This document shows positions 24,748 through 34,250 of a stretch of 64,000 nucleotides of DNA, piece after piece (within the stretch, counting starts at the first letter, position 1; every line of letters begins with the position of its first letter). Under the pieces are notes generated by a model, which ran no database searches, was not told the origin of the DNA, and was given only the letters and a program-made list of their open reading frames with translations. The stretch spans positions 163,951 through 227,950 of the forward strand of contig JAKAOK010000001.1 of NCBI GenBank assembly GCA_021812245.1. The letters are read 5' to 3'. The stretch is from a bacterium. Its GTDB lineage: Bacteria; SZUA-79; Acidulodesulfobacterales; Acidulodesulfobacteraceae. The position numbers and the translations under genes are program-made.

Positions 24748-26249
24748 AACGAATCGGCTGAATTATTCGCAAAATTAATAAATATTTGAGGATATACTCC
24801 CATAAGCAGAGTTAAAATTAAACAAATTATAATTGTAATCATTAATCCGTCATCGATTGCACCGCGAATAATGCTTACAGGCTCTTCATCAGGCATATAC
24901 ATTTTAACGATTATCTTAATATAATAAAAAGCCGCAAAAGCACTGTTTAAAAGAGCAATTACTACTAACCAGTTATAACCGGATTTAACGGCGGAAGAAA
25001 ATACGTAAAATTTCCCCATAAATCCAGAGGTTAGGGGTATTCCGGCAAACGATAATAAAAAAAACGCCATAGAGGCGGCGATGAACGGATATTTATATCC
25101 TATTCCGGAATATCTTTTAATATCCAACGAAATTATATCGGAACTTTCAAATATAACGACAACGGCAAAAGCTCCGGCCGTCATAAAAATATATGAGAAC
25201 AGATAAAACAGCGTTCCCGAATAGCCGTAAAACCCGCCTCCTATAATGCCGACGAGAATATAACCCGCTTGGGCTATAGATGAATATGCCAGCAGCCTTT
25301 TTATATTTGAAGATAAAAGGGCGGCTATATTTCCGAACGTCATGGAAAAAACCGCAAGAAGCCATAATATATCGTTAAAATTCATAATATTAAAATTATA
25401 AATTAGCGAATAAATTCGCAAAAAAACCGCGAAGGCGGCTATCTTTATTCCCGTCGCCATAAAATTAGTTATCGGGGTAGGAGCGCCGTCATAAGCGTCG
25501 GGCGTCCATGAATGAAACGGAAATAACGACATTTTGAAAGCCAGTCCGACTAAAAATAGAATAAGCCCGACCGAAATATATACTTTAATTCCCATACCGC
25601 CGCTACGGCTAATCGAATCTGCATAAGAAATATTTTGTAAAAATGAATGTATGGCGTACAAGTTTAAATGTCCGGTAGATGCATAAATAAAAACCGCGCC
25701 GAAAAGTAAAAACGCCGATGCAAAAGCCCCCAGTATAAAATATTTAAGTGCCGCTTCGGTGCTTCTCGTATTGCCCTTAATATATCCCGTAAGTATATAG
25801 GCGCATATAGACATAAATTCTATGGATAAAAATACCATTATTAAATTATTGGACGATACTAAAAACATCATCGCCGAAAGCCCGAAAAGAATAAGGCTGT
25901 AATATTCCGGCACTGGCATCTCGGAATTTTCCATATAGTCTTTCGACATCAAAACTGTAAACATACCTGAGAAAAGAATAGCTATAAATAAAAATACGTC
26001 AAAACTATTAAATACGACCGACCCGTAAAAGCCGTATATATTGCTGCCTGAAAGCATTAATACGTATAGTATGGAAAAACATATCCCTATCAAAGAAAGA
26101 TAATAAGAATTTTTCCTTTTTGCAAGTTTTTCAAAAAAGGTAAGAAAAAGAACCATAAAAGCAAATATTATAATTACCGTTTCGGGTATAATGCTCAGCA
26201 TACTCTTTTCCAAGAAATTAATTCCGTATATTGAAGGCATATTATGCAT
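24735..26249 (-). CDS. nuoN: NADH-quinone oxidoreductase subunit N
   Basis: This 504-residue antiporter-like membrane subunit of complex I has about 14 helices. It carries the usual conserved Lys/Glu/His sites in discontinuous helices (for example SLFPFHSWTPDAYDGAPTP and KRLLAYSSIAQAGY). It pumps protons with NuoL and NuoM. Its 5' end overlaps nuoM by 8 bp. Confidence 0.96.
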   Translation of the reverse strand: MHNMPSIYGINFLEKSMLSIIPETVIIIFAFMVLFLTFFEKLAKRKNSYYLSLIGICFSILYVLMLSGSNIYGFYGSVVFNSFDVFLFIAILFSGMFTVLMSKDYMENSEMPVPEYYSLILFGLSAMMFLVSSNNLIMVFLSIEFMSICAYILTGYIKGNTRSTEAALKYFILGAFASAFLLFGAVFIYASTGHLNLYAIHSFLQNISYADSISRSGGMGIKVYISVGLILFLVGLAFKMSLFPFHSWTPDAYDGAPTPITNFMATGIKIAAFAVFLRIYSLIYNFNIMNFNDILWLLAVFSMTFGNIAALLSSNIKRLLAYSSIAQAGYILVGIIGGGFYGYSGTLFYLFSYIFMTAGAFAVVVIFESSDIISLDIKRYSGIGYKYPFIAASMAFFLLSFAGIPLTSGFMGKFYVFSSAVKSGYNWLVVIALLNSAFAAFYYIKIIVKMYMPDEEPVSIIRGAIDDGLMITIIICLILTLLMGVYPQIFINFANNSADSLWRI

Positions 26250-27786
26250 TTGACAACCCCGCCTTTAATTTAATTGCGTTATAAACAGCCTTGTGATGAT
26301 GATTAATCATAGATAAAAAATGTAAAACGGTAGGATCTATTCTTTCCAAAAACGGCATGGGATAAAATCCTATTAAGAACATTAGGGCAACCAAAGGCAA
26401 AATCGTAATAATTTCTCTTAAATTCATATCTTCGAAACTTTCTGCCGCGGGATTGGTGATATCCTGAAACATGACTCTCTGAAACATCCATAATAAATAA
26501 ACTGCGGCAAAAATAATGCCGCTTGTGGCAATAATCGTCAAGACGGGATAACTATGGAACGAGCCGATTAATATTAAAAATTCTCCTATAAACCCGTTCA
26601 GCCCCGGAAGCCCGACGGATGCAAGAACCGATATCATAAAAAACGTCGTAAGGATAGGAGCTTTTTTTGCGATACCGCCAAAATCTTTAATCTGCCTCGT
26701 GTGCATTCTTTCATAAAGCATTCCGACAAACAGGAACAAGGCTCCGGTGGTAATTCCATGGTTTAGAAGCTGGAGAATAGAACCATCTACGCTAATCGCA
26801 GACATTGCAAACAACCCTAACATTATAAAGCCCATATGCGAAACGCTTGAAAACGCGACTAATCTTTTTAAATCTTTCTGCACTATAGAAACAAACGCCC
26901 CGTAAAGAATTCCTATGACCCCGAGAATGATGACAAAAGGCGAAAGCGCAAAAGCTGCCGAAGGCAAAAGGGGGATCGCAAACCTGAAAAATCCGTAAAC
27001 GCCGAATTTCAACAAAACACCGGCAAGTATGACGCTGCCGGCAGTAGGAGCTTCGGTATGCGCATCGGGAAGCCAGGTATGAAAAGGAAAAAGCGGTATT
27101 TTTATAGCAAAGCCTAAAAATAAAGCTATAAATAAAATTAACTGGAATCCGTTAGAAATATGCGTATTATATAATCTTAATATATTAAACGTAAAATCGC
27201 CCGTCTGGTCATAGTGCATTATAAATATATAAATCAGCCCGAAAAGCATTATTAATGAGCCCGAAAGCGTATAAAGAACAAATTTAACTGCGGAATAAAT
27301 CCTCTTCCCCGTCCCCCACATTCCTATAATAAAATACATAGGTATAAGCATAAATTCCCAGAAAAGATAAAACAGCAAAACGTCTAAAGCTGCAAAAGTT
27401 CCTATCATAAAAGTTTCCAATAGGAGCATCAGGATAACGAATTCTTTTACATGCTCTTTTATGTATCTATAGCTTGACAATAAAGAAATAAACGTCAAAA
27501 GCGTAGTCAATAAAATTAAAAAAAGACTAACTCCGTCAATTCCAAGGAAATACGATGCCCCAAAGGACGGAATCCAATTAAACTTCTCTACAAACTGAAA
27601 TTTATAAGTATTCTGCTTAAAATAAATAAAAAGATAAAGCGAAAAAATAAATTCTACTAACGATAAAAAAGTAGAAAAATTTCTTAATATCCCCTCGTTT
27701 TTTTTATTTACCGGAAGCAACAAAAAAATAGAAACGACGGGGAAAAAAATTAATATAGACAGCAGATACTTTATGAAAAAATCCAT
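26242..27786 (-). CDS. nuoM: NADH-quinone oxidoreductase subunit M
   Basis: The 514-residue antiporter-like subunit has IPLFPFHTWLPDAHTEAPTAGS and LKRLVAFSSVSHMGF, the NuoM signatures around broken helices 7 and 12. It lies 27 bp after nuoL and overlaps nuoN by 8 bp. Its role is proton translocation in the membrane arm. Confidence 0.97.
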   Translation of the reverse strand: MDFFIKYLLSILIFFPVVSIFLLLPVNKKNEGILRNFSTFLSLVEFIFSLYLFIYFKQNTYKFQFVEKFNWIPSFGASYFLGIDGVSLFLILLTTLLTFISLLSSYRYIKEHVKEFVILMLLLETFMIGTFAALDVLLFYLFWEFMLIPMYFIIGMWGTGKRIYSAVKFVLYTLSGSLIMLFGLIYIFIMHYDQTGDFTFNILRLYNTHISNGFQLILFIALFLGFAIKIPLFPFHTWLPDAHTEAPTAGSVILAGVLLKFGVYGFFRFAIPLLPSAAFALSPFVIILGVIGILYGAFVSIVQKDLKRLVAFSSVSHMGFIMLGLFAMSAISVDGSILQLLNHGITTGALFLFVGMLYERMHTRQIKDFGGIAKKAPILTTFFMISVLASVGLPGLNGFIGEFLILIGSFHSYPVLTIIATSGIIFAAVYLLWMFQRVMFQDITNPAAESFEDMNLREIITILPLVALMFLIGFYPMPFLERIDPTVLHFLSMINHHHKAVYNAIKLKAGLSNA

Positions 27787-27813
27787 ATAATTATATCCCT
27801 TAAGTTAATAAAT

Positions 27814-29697
27814 TCATCTAATAAAATAATATAAAAGAAGAGCCGCCGCGCCTATTGAAAGCGTTAAAATATAACTCATCAACATTCCGTTTTGAATTCT
27901 CCTTGCTTTCGCGGAAAAACCGGCAAATGCTAAGGCTATTCCGTTAACCGCGCCGTCGATAACTTTTACGTCTATAACTTTCCATAAGAAATCAAAAAAT
28001 ACCAGCAACGGTTTTACGATTAAAAAATTATATATTTCGTCTATATAAACTTTATTATAAGACAATACATAGACCGGCTTAAAAATAGACTTGATTCTTT
28101 CCGGGTCAAACGCCTTTTTGATATATAAAAGATAAGCGGCGTATATACCCAGCAATCCTGCAAATACCGATATAAGGCTTAAAATGTACCACGGAGTATT
28201 ATTGACAAAAGGTGCAAAATTATAGGCGTTTTTAAAATCCGTATGCAAAAAATTATAAAACAAAGAATCGTTAAAAGGCGGTATCCCCAGAAATCCTATT
28301 ATCACCGCAAAAACTGCAAGTATTATCATAGGAATAGTCATAATTTGCGGAGATTCGTGGGCATGCTTGTTCTGATCCGGTTTAGGTTCTCCAAAAAATG
28401 CAAGAAATATTAATCTGAAAATATAAAAAGCCGTCATTAATGCGGTTATTTCGCCGATTATCCATGCAAAATAAAAACCTTTATTATAAATATCCGCAAG
28501 TACGGCGTCTTTTGAGAAAAAACCGGAAAACGGAGGTATGCCCGATAACGCAAGTCCGCCTACTATAAACGTGACAGCCGTAGTTTTCATTTTTGAATAT
28601 AATCCGCCCATTTTTCTCAAATCCAACTCTCCGGAAAGTCCGTGCATCACGCTTCCGGCAGTTAAAAATAGCAGTCCTTTAAAGACCGCATGAGAAATCA
28701 GATGAAATATGCCGGCCGTGTACGAACCTATTCCTACCGCCATAAACATATATCCCAGCTGACTTATCGTAGAATATGCGATAATTCTTTTAATATCGAA
28801 TTGGGTGAGCGCTATAAACGCGGCAAAAAATGCAGTAAATGTTCCGATTATGAGCACGACTTCCGAGGCGGCAGGCGAATAAGAAAATATAACATGGAAT
28901 CTTGCAATCATATACACTCCCGCAGTAACCATCGTCGCCGCATGTATAAGAGCGCTGACCGGAGTAGGGCCTTCCATAGCATCCGGCAGCCATATATATA
29001 GAGGAAACTGCGCCGATTTTCCGACGGCTCCGGCAAATAAAAGCAAGGCTATAATTGTAGTAGTATAGGCCGGCACAGACGGAATAGCTGCAAACACGGT
29101 TTCATAGTTAAGGGTTTTAGTCGTTACGAATAAAAGGAAGATGCCTACCGCAAAACCAAAATCTCCTATCCTGTTAACGATAAATGCTTTTTTTCCCGCA
29201 TCGGAAGCGGATTTCCTTTCGTACCAGAATCCTATCAAAATATAAGAACAGAAACCAACAGCCTCCCAAAATACATACAGAAGCAAAAGATTATTAGAAA
29301 TTACTAGCATTATCATCGAAAAAACGAAAAGGTTCAAAAACGAAAAATATCTCGAAAATCCTTTATCTCCTTTCATATATCCGATAGAATATACATGAAC
29401 GAGCGTGCTTATACCGGTAACCATAACAAGCATAATTACCGAAAGCCTGTCTATGTCCGCCGATACGCCAGCTTTAAATATCCCCGCATAAACCCACGGG
29501 TATAGAGTATCCGTGAATCCATGTGAATAGGCGACTATAAAAAAAAGAATAACCGATAAAATAAAAGAGGCGGCTACGAAACCGCTTGCAATATATCCTG
29601 ACAATCCTTTAAAATATTTTCCGAATATGCCCCATAAGAACCAGCCTGCAAGAGGAAATAAGGGTATTAGCCATGTAATTAATATTTTTAAGTCCAT
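27814..29697 (-). CDS. nuoL: NADH-quinone oxidoreductase subunit L
   Basis: The 627-residue subunit is the distal antiporter of complex I. It has SAQFPLYIWLPDAMEGPTPVSALIHAATMVTAGVYM and FDIKRIIAYSTISQLGYM. The C-terminal part contains the lateral helix region that runs along NuoM and NuoN. It lies 21 bp after nuoK. Confidence 0.97.
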   Translation of the reverse strand: MDLKILITWLIPLFPLAGWFLWGIFGKYFKGLSGYIASGFVAASFILSVILFFIVAYSHGFTDTLYPWVYAGIFKAGVSADIDRLSVIMLVMVTGISTLVHVYSIGYMKGDKGFSRYFSFLNLFVFSMIMLVISNNLLLLYVFWEAVGFCSYILIGFWYERKSASDAGKKAFIVNRIGDFGFAVGIFLLFVTTKTLNYETVFAAIPSVPAYTTTIIALLLFAGAVGKSAQFPLYIWLPDAMEGPTPVSALIHAATMVTAGVYMIARFHVIFSYSPAASEVVLIIGTFTAFFAAFIALTQFDIKRIIAYSTISQLGYMFMAVGIGSYTAGIFHLISHAVFKGLLFLTAGSVMHGLSGELDLRKMGGLYSKMKTTAVTFIVGGLALSGIPPFSGFFSKDAVLADIYNKGFYFAWIIGEITALMTAFYIFRLIFLAFFGEPKPDQNKHAHESPQIMTIPMIILAVFAVIIGFLGIPPFNDSLFYNFLHTDFKNAYNFAPFVNNTPWYILSLISVFAGLLGIYAAYLLYIKKAFDPERIKSIFKPVYVLSYNKVYIDEIYNFLIVKPLLVFFDFLWKVIDVKVIDGAVNGIALAFAGFSAKARRIQNGMLMSYILTLSIGAAALLLYYFIR

Positions 29698-29718
29698 TAC
29701 GTATGATTACCTTTTATT

Positions 29719-30012
29719 TTAATTTTTTAATTCGTTTGCCATATCTATATCGACCGTACCCTTTTCCCTGTAAAAAGCAATCGCAATACCCAGAGCTATT
29801 GCGGCCTCGGCCGCTGCCACGACTATAACGAAAATTACAAATATATCTCCGGAAATCAGATTCAGGCGGTTAGACGCCGCGACAAACCCCAAATTGGCGG
29901 CATTAAACATAAGTTCTAAGCTCATGAAAATGACTATTAAATTTTTTCTTATAATCACTCCGAGAGCTCCGATGCAAAAAATCATACTTGCTACTATCAA
30001 ATAGTTGTCCAT
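29719..30012 (-). CDS. nuoK: NADH-quinone oxidoreductase subunit K
   Basis: The 97-residue, three-helix subunit has the conserved membrane glutamates in FMSLELMFNAANL and VVAAAEAAIALGIAI, which form part of the E-channel. It lies 18 bp after nuoJ. Confidence 0.96.
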   Translation of the reverse strand: MDNYLIVASMIFCIGALGVIIRKNLIVIFMSLELMFNAANLGFVAASNRLNLISGDIFVIFVIVVAAAEAAIALGIAIAFYREKGTVDIDMANELKN

Positions 30013-30030
30013 AAGTTTATTACCCGATAA

Positions 30031-30534
30031 TTAAAATTTCTTCTTTGCAAATAAATAAGCGCCTATTATTGCGACAAATAAAAGAATAGAAGCAATCTCG
30101 AAAGGCAGTATATACCCGGTAAATAAAAATTCCCCTATAACCTGCGTATTTCCTATTCTTTTTATTAAAGCATGGGTGAAAATACCGGAGGGTCTTTTTT
30201 GCGCTCCGTTAATTATATAAAGAACTATTTCGGCAAATAAAATTAAGGAAATTAACACTCCGATAATTTTTTGATGCAAGTCCGATTTGATATTTTTTAT
30301 TCTTGAAATATTAAGCAGCATTATAACTAAAACCACGAGAACCATTATCGCGCCGGCATAGACAAGTATCTGCATAGCCGCAAGAAACTGCATATCTAAA
30401 ATTACGTAGAAACCGGCAAGCGCAAAAAAGCATAAAACCAAATATAGTGCCGACGTCAGCGGATTTCTCATTGTTACGACCATTAATGCCGAAAAAATTG
30501 CGATAAACGAAAAAACATAAAAAAGCGCTTCCAA
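30031..30534 (-). CDS. nuoJ: NADH-quinone oxidoreductase subunit J
   Basis: The 167-residue membrane subunit has five helices, with the family segment FLAAMQILVYAGAIMVLVVLVIMLLN (pi-bulge helix 3). It lies 48 bp after nuoI. Confidence 0.95.
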   Translation of the reverse strand: MEALFYVFSFIAIFSALMVVTMRNPLTSALYLVLCFFALAGFYVILDMQFLAAMQILVYAGAIMVLVVLVIMLLNISRIKNIKSDLHQKIIGVLISLILFAEIVLYIINGAQKRPSGIFTHALIKRIGNTQVIGEFLFTGYILPFEIASILLFVAIIGAYLFAKKKF

Positions 30535-30582
30535 AGTTATCCTCTTTTATTTAATTTTTATTTAAATGTTTTTTACATAAAT

Positions 30583-31098
30583 TTACCTTGATTTTATTAA
30601 TTTTTCTATCCCGTAAATTCCTTCTTCGCGCGTATAAAAAGCAACTTCGTAATCACTGCCGATGCTTATAGCTTCTTCAGGGCAGATTTCTTCGCAGTAT
30701 CCGCAGCAAATACATCTTAGCAGTTCTATCTCGAATGACGACGGATGCCGTCTTCCGTCGTTAAATGTCCCCGCTTTAAGTTTATCTAAACTGTGATTAT
30801 GCTTTTGCCTTTCAGTAAGTTCATGCTCAAATCCGTAATCAACGTAACCTGATTTTATTTTAATTGCTTCAGACGGACATACGGTTTGGCATAAAAAACA
30901 TGCGACGCACCTTAAAGAGCCGTCCCCGTTAACATTGAGATGCGGAAACGCCCTGAACCTTTCCGCTATCGTAAGCCTTTCTTTTGGGTATTGAAAAGTT
31001 ACCGGCTTACGAAAAAAAGTTTTAATAGTAGTTTTAAGTCCTACTAAAAAATTTTTCAAAATTTCTATAATTGAATTTTCCTGTTTTTCGGTATTCAT
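30583..31098 (-). CDS. nuoI: NADH-quinone oxidoreductase subunit I
   Basis: The 171-residue subunit carries two 4Fe-4S ferredoxin motifs, CVACFLCQTVCPSEAI and CICCGYCEEICPEEAI, holding clusters N6a and N6b between the peripheral and membrane arms. It lies 13 bp after nuoH. Confidence 0.97.
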   Translation of the reverse strand: MNTEKQENSIIEILKNFLVGLKTTIKTFFRKPVTFQYPKERLTIAERFRAFPHLNVNGDGSLRCVACFLCQTVCPSEAIKIKSGYVDYGFEHELTERQKHNHSLDKLKAGTFNDGRRHPSSFEIELLRCICCGYCEEICPEEAISIGSDYEVAFYTREEGIYGIEKLIKSR

Positions 31099-31111
31099 AT
31101 CCTTCCAGCTT

Positions 31112-32095
31112 TTACCTGTTGAGTAAAATCATTATAAAACCGGTAACTATAATATTAGCCAAAGCCAGCGGCAGTAAAACTTTCCACCCAAGATCCATAA
31201 GCTCGTCGTACCTAAGCCTCGGATAAGTCCACCTTAGCCACAGATATATGAGTATTACAAAAAAAACTTTGGCTAAAAACCATAAAACGGACGGAAGAAA
31301 AGGCCCCTGCCATCCTCCTAAAAACAATGTGACGATTATTGCACTGTTAACTACCATCTGGGCATATTCGCCGATAAAATAAAACGCAAACTCCATACTG
31401 GAATATTCTGTATGAAATCCCGCAACAATCTCCCCCTCGGCTTCTCCTAAATCAAACGGAACCCTATTCATTTCGGCGGTAGATGCTATAAGATAAATTA
31501 TAAATCCTACCGGCTGATATACTATAAACCACATATGCGATTGTTCCGAAACTATTTTCGCAAGGCTTAAATCCCCGGCAATCATTATTATGCCGACAAT
31601 GGAAAGAACGAGGGCAACTTCGTAGCTTATCATCTGTGCGGCAGTCCTTATAGCTCCGAGCAAAGAATATTTACTGTTAGACGCCCACCCCCCCAGCACC
31701 ACTCCGTAAACGCCAAGCGATGTTAACGCCAAAATAAAAAGTATTCCTATATTTACGTCTGCAACCTGAAGAGGAACGATATGCCCCATAATTTTTATGG
31801 GTGCGCCGAAAGGGATAACGGCAAAAGTGGTCAAAGCGGGAATAACGACTATTATGGGAGCCAAAAGAAATAAGAACTTATTTGCGCCTTCAGGAATAAT
31901 ATCTTCTTTAAAAAATAGCTTTATCCCGTCAGCTATGGGCTGCAAAAATCCATGAAATCCGGCTTCCATCGGGCCCATCCTGTTTTGTATTCTGGCGGCT
32001 ATCTTACGCTCTAAAAGGGTAAGATAGGCGGCGGACATGAGCAGACCTGCAAAAACGATTAAAATTTTAATAATATCTGCAATAAGCCAAAACAT
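31112..32095 (-). CDS. nuoH: NADH-quinone oxidoreductase subunit H
   Basis: The 327-residue subunit forms the quinone-chamber floor. Signatures are YLTLLERKIAARIQNRMGPMEAG, the central EMNRVPFDLGEAEGEIVAGFHTEYSS and the final WLRWTYPRLRYDELM. It lies 27 bp after nuoG. Confidence 0.97.
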   Translation of the reverse strand: MFWLIADIIKILIVFAGLLMSAAYLTLLERKIAARIQNRMGPMEAGFHGFLQPIADGIKLFFKEDIIPEGANKFLFLLAPIIVVIPALTTFAVIPFGAPIKIMGHIVPLQVADVNIGILFILALTSLGVYGVVLGGWASNSKYSLLGAIRTAAQMISYEVALVLSIVGIIMIAGDLSLAKIVSEQSHMWFIVYQPVGFIIYLIASTAEMNRVPFDLGEAEGEIVAGFHTEYSSMEFAFYFIGEYAQMVVNSAIIVTLFLGGWQGPFLPSVLWFLAKVFFVILIYLWLRWTYPRLRYDELMDLGWKVLLPLALANIIVTGFIMILLNR

Positions 32096-32122
32096 CAGTC
32101 CATCTCCATTAATATATCCATA

Positions 32123-34231
32123 TTAATAAAATTTTTTGGTTTTATCGTTATAGTAAAAATTACTTCTGGCTTTAATTTTATTATAATATATCATATCTCT
32201 TGCCTTCAATGAATCTATAAAGCGCGGTAGATCTTCTTTTATATAATTAAAAGAATATCCTAGTCTGTTTGAAATTTCAATCAATAAAACCAAAATATCA
32301 TATCTATATATGCCTAAGTTAAACTCGTTATTTACATTTATCAATTTACCTTCAAAATTTTCATAGTAAGAATTCCTGTTTTCTATAAAATCCTTAACCG
32401 GCATAACGACATCCGCCATTGTCGAAAGCATGCTTTTTTTAGAGGACAAAACGGCTAAAAATTCCATATCCTGCGCATACTTGATTATATCTTTAGAAGC
32501 GGAATCATTAGATATATCACCTATATATATCATGTTTTTAATCTTCCCGTTTTTTAACCCCGAATTTATTGAGCCGAAACCGGAAAAATCGCCTGCGGGA
32601 TTTACGCCTACATTTATAAGCCCTCTGTAATTAAAAGGTTTTATAAGCGGATAAACATATAAGGTCTTCTGTTCGTCTCTTAAAAATTCTACGATTTCTT
32701 TCAATATTAAAATATCGGCGCTCATATCGTATGAGGAAAAAAGCTCGTCGCCGAGTATAACGGAAACGGAATTTGCTTTATATATAATATTTTTTACAAT
32801 ATCGCCGTCTTCCGTGTGTCCGTAATTATAAAGGCCTGACCGCAAACTGTTTAAAAAATCATGGATTGAAGATACGCCTATATCTGCCCTGACATATGCG
32901 ATATCTTCAAATCTGGACAACGGAAAGCCGGCGTCTTTTTTTATGTTAATAAGTAAAAGTTTGCCTCCATGTTCCCGGTGCGCTTTCATAATATTGTATG
33001 AAACAAATGGAATCTCATCTTCTATGTTCCCAATATAAAGCATAATTTCGGAATTATGTAATGCTTTAATATCAAATGATTCTTCACTTTTAAATACCGT
33101 CTTAAATTTATTAAGATTTATTCTGTAGAATTCGGGCTCCGCAATATCGAAATATGCCGGCTTAAGAATATTCTTTACGAATCCAGCTATGACAAAACCC
33201 TCGTCCATGGAAACATTAGGGGAAACTAAAACCGCGGTATTATCCATACCGCCTTTTTCAGAGATATTTTTAATCCTTAACGCAAACTCGCCTAAAGCAT
33301 TTTCAATAGTAGCTTCCTCCGGCATAGATTTCTTTTTAATATAAGGCGACGAAATGTAATATCCATTATTTTTTCCTATGCCTTCATAAAAAAAACCTTG
33401 TTTACACAAATATCCGCCGAATAAAGATTCCGTCCTGACTAACGATTCCTCGCCGGCATATCTGTAATATTCTATTCTGCAGGCAGCCGAACATTTATCG
33501 CAAACAGATGAAAAAGGGGATTCCTGCCAGTATCTTTCTTTAAATTTCGACGATTTTGAAATAAGGGCGCCTACAGGACAGACTTCTATGCAATTTCCGC
33601 AATAATAACATTTTAAAATATTAGTTTCTGCTTTATCCTCTATAAAGGAGCTGCCTGCGGGCTTCCCTCCGTATTGGTTTTTGTCCTCATGCCTCAATCC
33701 AATATAACTGTCGTAACCGGTTCCTTTAATTTCGTAAAAAGGATTTCCGTACATATCCGAGCATACCCTTATGCAACGGGAGCATAAAACGCATCGCGTC
33801 GCCGTATATTCTATATATTTGCTTTCAAATATATTTGTCCTGTCGGGATATAATTTTTTATTTTTTTGTTTAGTAAGACCAAATTCAAAAGATAAATTCT
33901 GTAGCATACAATAACCGGATTTATCGCATACCGGACAATCAAGCGGGTGGTCTAAAAGAAGGTGCGATAACGCCTCTTTTCTGACATTCCAAACTTTTTC
34001 GGTATCCGTGTAGATTTGATATCCTTCTTTTACCTTTGCTACACAGGACGGTACCGGACGTTCTATGCCTTTAACTTCAACCGAACAGATTCTGCAGGAG
34101 CCGATAGGCCTTAATCTTTTCAGATAGCAAAGCGTCGGGATCTTAATGCCAGCCTGCAAAGCGGCTTCAAGTATCGTAAGTCCGGTTTTAGTTATAAGCT
34201 TCTTATCGTTTATAGTTATCTCTATATCCAT
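32123..34231 (-). CDS. nuoG: NADH-quinone oxidoreductase subunit G
   Basis: The 702-residue subunit has an N-terminal 2Fe-2S domain (PTLCYLKRLRPIGSCRIC...PSC), the H-C-C-C cluster (LLLDHPLDCPVCDKSGYCMLQN), and two 4Fe-4S motifs (CVLCSRCIRVC, CYYCGNCIEVCPVGAL). These are followed by a molybdopterin-oxidoreductase-like region without the cofactor. It passes electrons from the upstream flavoprotein to NuoI. It lies 19 bp after the fused NuoF-GltD gene, its presumed partner. Confidence 0.95.
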   Translation of the reverse strand: MDIEITINDKKLITKTGLTILEAALQAGIKIPTLCYLKRLRPIGSCRICSVEVKGIERPVPSCVAKVKEGYQIYTDTEKVWNVRKEALSHLLLDHPLDCPVCDKSGYCMLQNLSFEFGLTKQKNKKLYPDRTNIFESKYIEYTATRCVLCSRCIRVCSDMYGNPFYEIKGTGYDSYIGLRHEDKNQYGGKPAGSSFIEDKAETNILKCYYCGNCIEVCPVGALISKSSKFKERYWQESPFSSVCDKCSAACRIEYYRYAGEESLVRTESLFGGYLCKQGFFYEGIGKNNGYYISSPYIKKKSMPEEATIENALGEFALRIKNISEKGGMDNTAVLVSPNVSMDEGFVIAGFVKNILKPAYFDIAEPEFYRINLNKFKTVFKSEESFDIKALHNSEIMLYIGNIEDEIPFVSYNIMKAHREHGGKLLLINIKKDAGFPLSRFEDIAYVRADIGVSSIHDFLNSLRSGLYNYGHTEDGDIVKNIIYKANSVSVILGDELFSSYDMSADILILKEIVEFLRDEQKTLYVYPLIKPFNYRGLINVGVNPAGDFSGFGSINSGLKNGKIKNMIYIGDISNDSASKDIIKYAQDMEFLAVLSSKKSMLSTMADVVMPVKDFIENRNSYYENFEGKLINVNNEFNLGIYRYDILVLLIEISNRLGYSFNYIKEDLPRFIDSLKARDMIYYNKIKARSNFYYNDKTKKFY

Positions 34232-34250
34232 TCTTTATTTTCCTGAATTA

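Noticed and set aside
28690..29001. 103-codon plus-strand frame inside nuoL
   Set aside because: It is a shadow of the nuoL coding strand with arginine- and serine-rich composition typical of antisense frames.
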